From contig JBOEGY010000007.1 in NCBI GenBank assembly GCA_050633665.1, positions 682,001 through 746,000 on the forward strand: 64,000 nt of DNA, given 5' to 3'. The translations under genes were made by a program, and so were the position numbers. Shown in pieces: positions 34,228-42,529 of the stretch. The number at the start of each line of letters is the position of its first letter. Within the stretch, counting starts at the first letter, position 1. This DNA is from JAUIAI01 sp050633665 (GTDB lineage: Bacteria; Pseudomonadota; Gammaproteobacteria; Burkholderiales; Burkholderiaceae_E). The notes under the pieces are model-generated. The model was given only the letters and a program-made list of their open reading frames with translations, was not told where the DNA came from and made no database searches.

Positions 34228-35151
34228 ATGGACGGTTTTGCCAGCTCCGCCATGTTCAATCTGGTCGCAGCTGAACTGTCCCGACAAGGTCATTCAACTG
34301 CTCCCAGGTCGCAATTCAGCGGCAAGATTGAGCGGCAGTCCAAGAGTGAAGCCCTGCATCAAGCCACCCGCCTACTCGGCCCGGCAGGCACCCTGGCAAT
34401 CGGGCAAGGCATTCGCGGGCCGGCATTCGACCCGGTGGTCAGAATCCTGCGCCGAGCAACCAGCCCTGAGGATATGTTTGTTCGATGGCATCGGCTGGAG
34501 AAGTATTTTCATAGCCACCATCGAACCAGAGTGCTCAAACAGACACCAGAAATGGCAGAACTGGAGCATCACGCGCTATCCGGCCCCAGACCATCCGCAG
34601 GGGAAGATCTCCTGATTGCGGGCGTGCTGGCAGCTCTACTTCAACACGCCGGTGTCGTCGGCCTGAGTCTGACTGTCGGCGGCCGCTGCGCAATCTGTCA
34701 CGAGCAAATCAATCCGCACCTGGAAGTGGCTGACGATACCAGCCGCTGGCGGTTTCGATGGTCGGGCTTCCGGCCTGGCGCGCAACAACAGTTGGTCGTT
34801 GATAAAGCCTCCAGCATGGTTGATCGTGTCACCGCGCTAGTCCTTGATGACCCGGGTCGAAGCTGGCGACTGAGCGCAATTGCCAATGAGCTGGCAGTTT
34901 CCACGAGGTCGCTGCAACGTCAACTGGCCAGCGAGAACACCCATTTTCAGAATTTGTTGCGGGCAGCCAGGACCGAAGCAGCGGCAGCCCTGATGAACGA
35001 GCAGACCAACGAGGTGGACTTTCAGTTGGCCGCGATAGGCTATGCGACCGGGTTTTCAGATCAAGCTCACTTTAGTCGTGAATTTAAGCTGCGCTTCAAT
35101 ATGTCACCGACTGACTATCGGGCAATGGCGCTGGAAAAACCTCGGCCGTGA
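34228..35151 (+). CDS. AraC-family transcriptional regulator
   Basis: 307 residues. The C-terminal 100 are an AraC DNA-binding domain: WRLSAIANELAVSTRSLQRQL (first helix-turn-helix, quoted in part, about 217-235) and the signature IGYATGFSDQAHFSREFKLRFNMSP region (about 268-292; quoted core GYATGFSDQAHFSR). The N-terminal 190 residues look like the arabinose-binding-like ligand domain seen in regulators such as OruR and ArgR-type AraC proteins. It likely activates the molybdenum-enzyme genes that follow. The N-terminus is short for the family and lies 43 bp from the unresolved bases, so a truncated start cannot be excluded. Confidence 0.85.
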   Translation: MDGFASSAMFNLVAAELSRQGHSTAPRSQFSGKIERQSKSEALHQATRLLGPAGTLAIGQGIRGPAFDPVVRILRRATSPEDMFVRWHRLEKYFHSHHRTRVLKQTPEMAELEHHALSGPRPSAGEDLLIAGVLAALLQHAGVVGLSLTVGGRCAICHEQINPHLEVADDTSRWRFRWSGFRPGAQQQLVVDKASSMVDRVTALVLDDPGRSWRLSAIANELAVSTRSLQRQLASENTHFQNLLRAARTEAAAALMNEQTNEVDFQLAAIGYATGFSDQAHFSREFKLRFNMSPTDYRAMALEKPRP

Positions 35152-35232
35152 CTGGCGCGAATATTCAAGACGCGTAAACGCTGCGGGCAGATCATTGAAC
35201 TCTTGCCCACAACCGTCAGAGGTCAACGCGCC

Positions 35233-35700
35233 ATGAAACTAAAAATCAACGGTGACTTTCACGAAATCCCGGCGCTATGGCAGAACGCCACGCTACTGAC
35301 CATTCTGCGCGACCATATCGGTCTAACCGGAACGAAATTTGGCTGCGGCAAAGGGATTTGCGGCGCTTGCACCGTACACCTTGATGGCAATGCAGCGCGC
35401 TCGTGTGTCTTGCCAGCCACGGCGGTGGTCGGTTTGTCCGTGACGACGATTGAGGGCCTGGCAGAGAAAGACGCGTTACACCCGGTTCAACAGGCGTGGA
35501 TCGAACATTCCGTACCGCAATGTGGTTATTGCCAGCCGGGTCAGATGATGACAGCCGCGGCCTTACTCACCGAGAACAAGACGCCCTCCAAGGAACAAGT
35601 CAGGCAAGCCATGAATCAAAACCTTTGTCGCTGCGGCACTTATCCGCGGATTCGGCTTGGAGTGATGCGTGCTGCCGAAATCATCCGACAGGCGCGTTGA
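35233..35700 (+). CDS. [2Fe-2S] small subunit of xanthine-oxidase-family oxidoreductase (IorA-like)
   Basis: 155 residues. The plant-type ferredoxin cluster FGCGKGICGACTV (about 36-48) is followed by the second [2Fe-2S] cluster with QCGYCQPGQM (about 96-105) and NLCRCGTY (about 130-137). This is the small subunit of two-subunit Mo hydroxylases such as isoquinoline 1-oxidoreductase, nicotinate dehydrogenase or membrane aldehyde dehydrogenases. The start ATG 35233 lies after a weak site; the large-subunit gene begins 1 bp after its stop. The substrate is unknown. Confidence 0.93.
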   Translation: MKLKINGDFHEIPALWQNATLLTILRDHIGLTGTKFGCGKGICGACTVHLDGNAARSCVLPATAVVGLSVTTIEGLAEKDALHPVQQAWIEHSVPQCGYCQPGQMMTAAALLTENKTPSKEQVRQAMNQNLCRCGTYPRIRLGVMRAAEIIRQAR

Positions 35701-35701
35701 T

Positions 35702-37867
35702 ATGAGACTGACACGCCGCCGTTTCCTGATTCAGACAGGCTGGACCAGTGCCGGGCTGACCGTGCTGGGCACCAGCGGTTGCTCGCTTATTCCGCCACTT
35801 CCGACTTTCAGTCAGTCGGCAGAATCAGACATTCTCACCTGGGTGCAACTAATGCCTAACGGCCGCGCTCGCTTTTTGCTGCCGCGGGCGGAAATGGGTC
35901 AAGGCATCAGTACCGGGCTGTCCCTGGTGATTGCCGAAGAGCTCAATCTTCCGATCGGCCGGGTCGACTGTCACTACCAAAACACCACGTTGATCGCCGC
36001 CTGCAAAATGACGGTCGGCAGCCAGAGCGTGGAGAGCTACACCACACTGACTGCGACAGCGGCGGCTCACCTGCGCGAGATATTGCGCGAGCTGGCGGCT
36101 GAACGAATGCAAACCGAGCCCGCGAACCTGACGCTGACCAAAGGAGGATTTTCCGCCCCGGGCAAGCCGCTTGTCTCTTATCAGGCGTTGGCCGCGGGGA
36201 ATCAGGAAGTCATTAGAATTTCAGATCTCGATCGCAAGATCACTCTGTTAAGCGAACGATCGTCGAGCCAGTTGAATGTGCTGGGCAAACCATCGCCCCT
36301 GGTAAATGGCGAACGCATTGTCCGGGGCCTTGAAATTTTCAGTCGCGATGTCAGGCTGCCTGGCATGTTGTTCGGCGCTATCGCGCGTGCGCCAGAACCG
36401 GGCATCGGGCTGAAGGATTATCGATCCGAGCGCGCACAAAGAATGGACGGCGTCATAGCCGTTGTTGAACACAACGGACAAGTCGGCGTGGTCGCTCAAA
36501 CACCGATGCATGCCGCACGCGGACTCGACGCCTTGCAGGTCGAGTGGATGGAACCGGATGATCCAACACTTTCGGCACTGAGAGCCGATCTTGACGTCGA
36601 CGTCGCGATTCGGGACGACACGTTCGAACATACGTTTATCGATAAAGGCGTCCTGAGCGAAGGTCGCCGAAACTCAAGCTCTTCTGTCTCAGCCCGGCAC
36701 GATTCTCCGACGGTAGCCCATGCGGCGATGGAGCCGCGTTGCGGCGTCGCGTCCTGGCGCCAGGACAACGACGCCGGCAGACGAATCGAAGTCTGGACAG
36801 GCAGCCAGGATGCGTGGCTGGTAAGGGCGGCAATCGCTCGGGAGACCGGTCTCAGTGAGGATCAGGTTGCGGTCCACAACTGCCGCATCGGCGGCGCCTT
36901 CGGAGGCAGGGTCCTTTGTCAGGCGTCAGTGGAGGCCGCATGGCTGAGCCAGGCAGTTGGCCGGCCGGTCAAAGTACAGTGGAGCCGCGAGGAGGAGTTT
37001 CAGTCCAATTATGTCGGCCCTGAATACTCAACCCGCATTGAGGCCGGACTGGATAAAAACGGATCTATAACCTATTGGAACCACAAGACGGTCAGTTCGC
37101 CAATACTGACATCGTCCATGTTCCTCCCACCCTCGCTTCACTGGCTGGCAGACTTGGTGGCCGACCCCGGCACTCGGCGCGGCATGGCTGTCCCCTACCG
37201 TATTGAGAATCACCTCGTCCGTTTTTCCGACGTTCGCACCAAAATGCCGACCGGGCCCTGGCGCAGCCTCGGCGCCGCCCCGAACGGATTCGCGATTGAA
37301 TCGACGATTGATGAGCTTGCCGAACAGGCCGGGGTCGATCCGATCACCTTCCGGCTTAACCACACTGACAGCGAAAGACTGGCGGCTTGCCTGCACATGC
37401 TGCGTGATCGGCTCGACGGTCAAACCAAGGGAGTCGGCATAGCAACCGCCATTTATAAAGACGTTACTTATCTGGCGCTGGCCGCAAGAGTCGCGATCAT
37501 CGACGACCAAATTAAGGTTACTGAAATGATCTGTATTCATGATTGCGGCAGAGTCCTGTCGCCCGATCAGGTACGTGCCCAGGTAGAGGGTTGCCTGGTC
37601 TGGGGAATCGGCATGGCCTTACATGAAGAGTTCAAACTGCGGGACGGCACGGTACTGACTCGTAATTTTGATCAATACGAGCTGGCTCGCCAGCAAGACG
37701 TCCCTGACTTGACCATCGAACTGGTTGACTCAGAGCAGCCGCCATCAGGCGCTGGCGAAGCCAGTCTTGCGCCAGCGGCCGCGGCAATCGCCAATGCGGT
37801 CTATGCGATTACCGGCAAGCGACAACGCCAACTGCCTATCCGGATGCCGTTGAGCACCACGTCATGA
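35702..37867 (+). CDS. Molybdopterin large subunit of xanthine-oxidase-family oxidoreductase (IorB-like)
   Basis: 721 residues. A twin-arginine signal (TRRRFLIQT, residues 4-12) precedes a Mo-binding domain with LLPRAEMGQGISTGLSL (about 58-74), the GGAFGGRVL loop (about 399-407) and the catalytic Glu in GAGEASLAPAAAAIANAV (about 682-699). This is the IorB/single-chain periplasmic type without separate FAD subunit. It pairs with the [2Fe-2S] subunit upstream. It should hydroxylate a heterocycle or aldehyde at the outer face of the inner membrane and pass electrons to cytochrome. It is 721 residues, slightly shorter than usual. No XdhC-like maturation gene is adjacent. Confidence 0.9.
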   Translation: MRLTRRRFLIQTGWTSAGLTVLGTSGCSLIPPLPTFSQSAESDILTWVQLMPNGRARFLLPRAEMGQGISTGLSLVIAEELNLPIGRVDCHYQNTTLIAACKMTVGSQSVESYTTLTATAAAHLREILRELAAERMQTEPANLTLTKGGFSAPGKPLVSYQALAAGNQEVIRISDLDRKITLLSERSSSQLNVLGKPSPLVNGERIVRGLEIFSRDVRLPGMLFGAIARAPEPGIGLKDYRSERAQRMDGVIAVVEHNGQVGVVAQTPMHAARGLDALQVEWMEPDDPTLSALRADLDVDVAIRDDTFEHTFIDKGVLSEGRRNSSSSVSARHDSPTVAHAAMEPRCGVASWRQDNDAGRRIEVWTGSQDAWLVRAAIARETGLSEDQVAVHNCRIGGAFGGRVLCQASVEAAWLSQAVGRPVKVQWSREEEFQSNYVGPEYSTRIEAGLDKNGSITYWNHKTVSSPILTSSMFLPPSLHWLADLVADPGTRRGMAVPYRIENHLVRFSDVRTKMPTGPWRSLGAAPNGFAIESTIDELAEQAGVDPITFRLNHTDSERLAACLHMLRDRLDGQTKGVGIATAIYKDVTYLALAARVAIIDDQIKVTEMICIHDCGRVLSPDQVRAQVEGCLVWGIGMALHEEFKLRDGTVLTRNFDQYELARQQDVPDLTIELVDSEQPPSGAGEASLAPAAAAIANAVYAITGKRQRQLPIRMPLSTTS

Positions 37868-37913
37868 ATAAGACCAAAATGCGTCATCGTCACTTTGGTT
37901 CCATAATCAGGGT

Positions 37914-39998
37914 ATGAAGACCCAAACAGCCAAACCAACGCCCGAAACACACCCCTCGGTGTGTCCGCACGACTGCACCAGCACTTGCGCGCTTGAAGTC
38001 GAACGAATTGACGCCAACACGATCGGGCGGGTGCGCGGATCCCGGCGTAATTCGTATACGGATGGCGTCATATGCGAGAAGGTCGCGCGTTATGCTGAAC
38101 GCATCCACCACCCTGACCGCTTACTACACCCGCTAAAACGCACTGGCCCGAAGGGTAGCGGCCAGTTTGAACGTATCGGCTGGAACGAAGCGCTCGATCT
38201 CGTCGCGGAACAGTTCGCCCTGAAGACGCGCCAACATGGCGCAGAGACAGTCTGGCCTTACTACTACGCCGGCACGATGGGGCTTGTGCAGCGAGATGGC
38301 ATTAACCGGTTCCGGCAATCGCTTGGCTACTCCCGATACCATTCGACTATCTGCGTCACGCTTGCTGACAATGGCTGGATTGCCGGCACCGGCGCCAAAC
38401 GCGGCGTTGATCTGCGCGAAGCAGCTGACCACGCCGACCTGATCGTCATCTGGGGGGGCAACCCGGTCAACACGCAAGTCAATGTCATGACTCATGTCAT
38501 GCGGGCAAAAAAACGTGGCGCAAAATTGGTCGTGGTTGACCCCTATCGCACCGGTACTGCGCAACGGGCGGATCTGCACATCGCGCTGAAGCCCGGCACC
38601 GATGGCGCCCTGGCATGCGCGATGATGAACGTCTTGTTCGCACAAGGATATGCGGACCTGGACTATCTGGCCCGGTACACCGACGGTGCTGATGATCTGG
38701 CCGCCCATGTCGCGCAGCGGTCGCCGGCCTGGGCCGCGGAAATCACCGGCCTGCCAGAAGCCACCATCATTGAATTTGCACAGATGTTTGGCCGGGCAAA
38801 CGCAAGCTACATTCGTTGTCACCATGGCTTCTCAAGATCTCGCAACGGTGCGGTCAATATGCACGCTGTCACCTGCCTGCCGACCGTCACCGGCGCCTGG
38901 CAACACAAAGGGGGCGGTGCGCTGTACGCGCACAATGCGGTCTACCCGATCGACAAGACGCTCATTGAGGGACTGGATGTTGAAGACAAATCCATCAGGG
39001 CGCTGGATCAGTCGCGCCTTGGCCCGATTCTGATGGGTGAGCCTGACGCACTGCACGGCGGTCCGCCGGTAACGGCAATGCTGATTCAGAATACCAACCC
39101 TGCCGTGGTGTGCCCCGAGCTGAACAAAGTCATCGCGGGTCTCAAGCGCGATGATCTGTTTGTCTGTGTACACGAACAATTCATGACAGAAACCGCAGCA
39201 CTCGCCGACGTGGTCTTACCCGCAACCATGTTTTTGGAGCATGACGACTTCTACACTGCGTCAGGCCATCCGACTTTCCAGGTATCGCGCAAAGTCGTGG
39301 ACGCCCCGGGAGAATGCCGCGAGAACCATTATGTGCACCAGGAACTGGCCAAGCGACTTGGCGCCAGCCATCCCGGTTTTGAGATGACGGCTTTCGAACT
39401 GATGGACGCCACGCTCAGGCAATCGGGCATGTGGGACGCCCAGACCAATATCGATCGCGGTGGGCAGTCATTCAGCCTGCCATTCGAAACCGCTCATTTT
39501 CTGGATGGCTTTGGCTGGCCGGACAAGAAATTCCGTTTCAAGCCGGACTGGCAATCGCTTGGCGGCAACTGGCAGAGCATGCCTGCGCTGCCCGACCATT
39601 GCGATGTGCTCGATAACGCCGACGACAGCAAGCCCTGGCGTCTGGTAACAGCGCCGGCAAGAACATTCCTGAACTCGACGTTTACTGAAACAGACAGTTC
39701 AACCAGGCGTGAGCAACGACCGACTGCCAGGCTGCACCCGCAAGACTGTCGCTTGCTTGCGATCAGTGCTGGCGACCGGGTCCGACTGGGCAATGAACGC
39801 GGCGAGGTCGTCGCTCACGCCCTGCCTGCGGAAGGTCAGCAACCAGGTGTTGTCGTGCTCGAGGGCATCTGGCCAAACCGTGGCTTCTCGAACGGTATCG
39901 GAATAAACGCCCTCACCTCGGCAGAACCAGGTCTGCCGTCAGGCGGCGCCGTGTTTCATGACACCGCCGTCTGGATACGCGCGGAGCCGGCTGGCTGA
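37914..39998 (+). CDS. DMSO-reductase-family molybdopterin oxidoreductase
   Basis: 694 residues. The N-terminal [4Fe-4S] ligands are Cys17, Cys21, Cys25 and Cys54 (CPHDC, TSTC, VICEK). The Mo-bis-MGD region includes YYYAGTMGLVQRDG (about 116-129), STIC (144-147, a possible Mo-ligand position), LIVIWGGNPVNTQ (about 176-188), VVDPYRTGTAQRAD (about 203-216) and a C-terminal molydopterin-dinucleotide domain (about 570-690). No Tat signal is visible, so it is probably cytosolic. It follows the xanthine-oxidase-type pair by 46 bp. The substrate is unknown; electron carriers are not encoded nearby. Confidence 0.88.
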   Translation: MKTQTAKPTPETHPSVCPHDCTSTCALEVERIDANTIGRVRGSRRNSYTDGVICEKVARYAERIHHPDRLLHPLKRTGPKGSGQFERIGWNEALDLVAEQFALKTRQHGAETVWPYYYAGTMGLVQRDGINRFRQSLGYSRYHSTICVTLADNGWIAGTGAKRGVDLREAADHADLIVIWGGNPVNTQVNVMTHVMRAKKRGAKLVVVDPYRTGTAQRADLHIALKPGTDGALACAMMNVLFAQGYADLDYLARYTDGADDLAAHVAQRSPAWAAEITGLPEATIIEFAQMFGRANASYIRCHHGFSRSRNGAVNMHAVTCLPTVTGAWQHKGGGALYAHNAVYPIDKTLIEGLDVEDKSIRALDQSRLGPILMGEPDALHGGPPVTAMLIQNTNPAVVCPELNKVIAGLKRDDLFVCVHEQFMTETAALADVVLPATMFLEHDDFYTASGHPTFQVSRKVVDAPGECRENHYVHQELAKRLGASHPGFEMTAFELMDATLRQSGMWDAQTNIDRGGQSFSLPFETAHFLDGFGWPDKKFRFKPDWQSLGGNWQSMPALPDHCDVLDNADDSKPWRLVTAPARTFLNSTFTETDSSTRREQRPTARLHPQDCRLLAISAGDRVRLGNERGEVVAHALPAEGQQPGVVVLEGIWPNRGFSNGIGINALTSAEPGLPSGGAVFHDTAVWIRAEPAG

Positions 39999-40619
39999 CT
40001 ACTCAGGCGGCGGTAAGGTACTCGTAAACGCATCGTCTTGCATCATGCGGCCAACCAGAGCGTCGAGACGCGGCGCGTTGATCGTCTCTTGCAAGGCTTT
40101 CATACCCAGCCCGAGTGACTGCCAGCCGATGGCGACCGTAATGTCGGCTTGACTCAGTTTGTCACCCAGCATGTACTCGCCTTCGAATTGTTCATTCAGC
40201 CAGGCAAACCCGGCCTGGACCTGGCCCTGGCAGCGTTCTACCCAGGGAGCGTGTCGTTTTTCTTCGGGACGAAACCGAATCTCGTACGAACAGGCCACGA
40301 ATTTGTCGATAGAGCCGGTTGCGACACCAATCAGGGTCAGTGCGTGGTTACGGGCTTTCCCGGCCGGTGGGATCAGGGCTTTGTCCGGGCCGGCTTCGCG
40401 ATCAAGGTAATCGATAATCGCCCCGCTTTCTACCAACACCTGACCATCATCGAGCACCAACGCCGGAATGCGCCCGATCGGATTGATAGCCCGCAAGGCC
40501 GGAATGTCTTCGCCGGTATGTTGCAACGGGCGATGTTCATAAGACATGCCGTAATAGCGCATGGTGGTGGCAACACGTCTGACAAAAGGGGAGCGATAAC
40601 GTCCGATTAAAATCATCAA
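39999..40619 (-). CDS. Glutathione S-transferase family protein
   Basis: 206 residues. An N-terminal thioredoxin-like domain (MILIGRYRSPFVRRVATTM; ESGAIIDYL at about 65-73, the glutathione-binding ES) and an all-helical C-terminal domain with the N-capping D of KLSQADITVAIGW (about 153-165). The active-site region SPFVRR begins like zeta- or beta-like classes, with Ser at position 10. Likely isomerase or detoxifying activity; the substrate is unknown. It lies 15 bp after the class II aldolase-type gene on the same strand and converges with the molybdenum gene. Confidence 0.9.
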   Translation of the reverse strand: MMILIGRYRSPFVRRVATTMRYYGMSYEHRPLQHTGEDIPALRAINPIGRIPALVLDDGQVLVESGAIIDYLDREAGPDKALIPPAGKARNHALTLIGVATGSIDKFVACSYEIRFRPEEKRHAPWVERCQGQVQAGFAWLNEQFEGEYMLGDKLSQADITVAIGWQSLGLGMKALQETINAPRLDALVGRMMQDDAFTSTLPPPE

Positions 40620-40634
40620 GGCCTCATGGGTTGA

Positions 40635-41420
40635 TTAGTCGCGGTAACTACGGTCAATTTTGTCCATTTTTCGCATCAGTGCGGCATATTCGACGCCGCC
40701 GACACCAGTGTCCGACTCCAGCTCAGAGAACGCGTCAATATCGCGCGCTGACTTTTCTGCAACCGCAGCCTCCATAATGCGCAGCGTCCCGGCAGCCGCA
40801 GCGTCGAGCTGCACCTGACAGGCCCGCTCGAGTCGGTAAAGATTCAGAAACGCCTCCGCGACTGAGCGCCCGACGCACAACAGACCGTGGTTACGAAGAA
40901 TCATGGCTTTCTTGTCGCCAAGACTGGCCAACAACCGCTCTCGTTCGTCGTCGTAAAGACTGACGCCTTCATAGTCATGGTAGGCGATGCGCTGATAGAA
41001 CCGGCTTGAGGTCATTGAAATAGGGAGCAGTCCCTCTTCGAGCGCTGCAACCGCCATGCCTGCACGGGTATGGGTGTGCATCACACAGTTGTTACCGGTC
41101 TCCCCAGCCATATGAATCGCCGAATGAATGACGAATCCCGCCCGCGACACTGGGTGATTGCCGGTGCCGACGACATTGCCGTCAATATCAATCTTGACCA
41201 GATTAGACGCGCAGACTTCGTCGTAATTCAGACCATACGGATTGATCAAAAAGTGATGCTCAGGCCCAGGCACCTTAGCGGTCAGATGGCCGTAAATTAG
41301 TTCTGTCCAGCCAAAGTAATCAACCAGCCGGTATGCTGCGGCCAGTTGAATTCTGAGCGCTTGCTCCGCCTCAGTCACGCCTTGATAGTCAGACGGGACC
41401 GATGAAAGATGAGCATGCAT
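40635..41420 (-). CDS. Class II aldolase/adducin family protein
   Basis: 261 residues of the zinc-dependent class II aldolase/adducin fold. The metal-site motif HTHTRAGMAV (about 114-123), the middle LINPYGLNYDEV (about 60-71) and ILRNHGLLCVG (about 174-184) are present. Family activities include L-fuculose-phosphate aldolase-like cleavage and epimerase or decarboxylase-like roles in sugar-acid and C4 breakdown; the substrate is not deducible. The start at 41420 has GGAGG upstream with 7-bp spacing; an earlier ATG at 41462 is less convincing. It precedes the GST gene. Confidence 0.85.
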   Translation of the reverse strand: MHAHLSSVPSDYQGVTEAEQALRIQLAAAYRLVDYFGWTELIYGHLTAKVPGPEHHFLINPYGLNYDEVCASNLVKIDIDGNVVGTGNHPVSRAGFVIHSAIHMAGETGNNCVMHTHTRAGMAVAALEEGLLPISMTSSRFYQRIAYHDYEGVSLYDDERERLLASLGDKKAMILRNHGLLCVGRSVAEAFLNLYRLERACQVQLDAAAAGTLRIMEAAVAEKSARDIDAFSELESDTGVGGVEYAALMRKMDKIDRSYRD

Positions 41421-41665
41421 AACAGAGCCTCCATTCATGTCAGTCGCTTCTTGGTTCCGCATTATCCACCGTTTTGGACACTATGAGGTTTTCCGGTGCG
41501 CGCTGCTATCACATCAAATGCTGAAAAGCGGAGGTCTTTGCGGCAGACCACACAGGCAAACCGGTGAGCGGACGATTCGCGCGGCCAGGCGGCAGGTAAG
41601 CCTATTGTCCTGGCCAGACCGCGCGGCGTACGCTTGAGCCCAAACCTATTTGTGAGTTCAATCGT

Positions 41666-42526
41666 TTGCCCCGACTTCTGTTTGCCCTCCTCTTACGGCT
41701 CAGCCTGTATGCCTGCATGGCCGGTCTTCCGATCGCCGCCAACGCCACTGGCGCAGCGACCGAGCATCAACGCCTGGTCGAACAGGTCTGGCAGGCCGCC
41801 CATCTTTCAACGCTGAGCGAAGGCATGGCAGGCAACCTGCTGACCGGCATAGAGCAACAGCCCGAAATTCAGTCGCTCGGCGAGAACAAACGCAAGCGAC
41901 TCTTATCGCACTACCGACGATACTCGCAACCAGAACGCTTTACCCGCGGACTTCGCCGCGTCCTGCAAAACGCCAGCGACCAACAGTTGCGTGCATTGCT
42001 GACGCTCGCCAATTCCGCGGTCGCGCAGCGAGCGCTGACCCAGGAACTCGCGTTTCGACAGGTTCCGATGGCAACCATGAACGCCCATGCCCAACAACTA
42101 CTAAACACGGAAGAAGGACGTGCCCGGGCAGCCGCGATCACCCGCCTTGACCAGGCAATCGGCGTCACTGAGATGGCGGTATCGGTAACGGCAACAACCC
42201 TGTTTGGCACCACTGCGGCTATGCGGCAATCGGGTATTGCGGCCCGGGCGACATCCCGTGGCAGCCTGGCAAAACAGGTGGCACGCTTCGCTGTCCGGGC
42301 GCGCCCGTGGCAGGCAGAACAGGTAAAAGTGACCTATTTGTATCTTTACCGCAAGTTGCCGCTCGCTGAGTTGCAGGCTTATGTGGCCATGCAAGAGCAC
42401 CGGCCAGTCAAGTCGATACAACGATCTTTTGTCCGAGCGCTCGGGGAGGAAATGATCGCGATACAAAGCGACGTGATTCGCGAGGTGGTCAAAGACATGC
42501 AGGGTAACGGGATACGCGACGCCTGA
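41666..42526 (+). CDS. Predicted exported protein of unknown function
   Basis: 286 residues from a TTG start, with a likely signal peptide (LLFALLLRLSLYACM core, cleavage near NATG). The rest is strongly helical and basic, with YSQPERFTRGLRRVL, LRALLTLANSAVAQRA and a C-terminal VKSIQRSFVRALGEEMIAIQ region. This resembles the helical repeats of DUF2059-type periplasmic proteins, but I cannot assign it. It converges with the 2-hydroxyacid dehydrogenase, 3 bp apart. Confidence 0.6.
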   Translation: MPRLLFALLLRLSLYACMAGLPIAANATGAATEHQRLVEQVWQAAHLSTLSEGMAGNLLTGIEQQPEIQSLGENKRKRLLSHYRRYSQPERFTRGLRRVLQNASDQQLRALLTLANSAVAQRALTQELAFRQVPMATMNAHAQQLLNTEEGRARAAAITRLDQAIGVTEMAVSVTATTLFGTTAAMRQSGIAARATSRGSLAKQVARFAVRARPWQAEQVKVTYLYLYRKLPLAELQAYVAMQEHRPVKSIQRSFVRALGEEMIAIQSDVIREVVKDMQGNGIRDA

Positions 42527-42529
42527 TCG

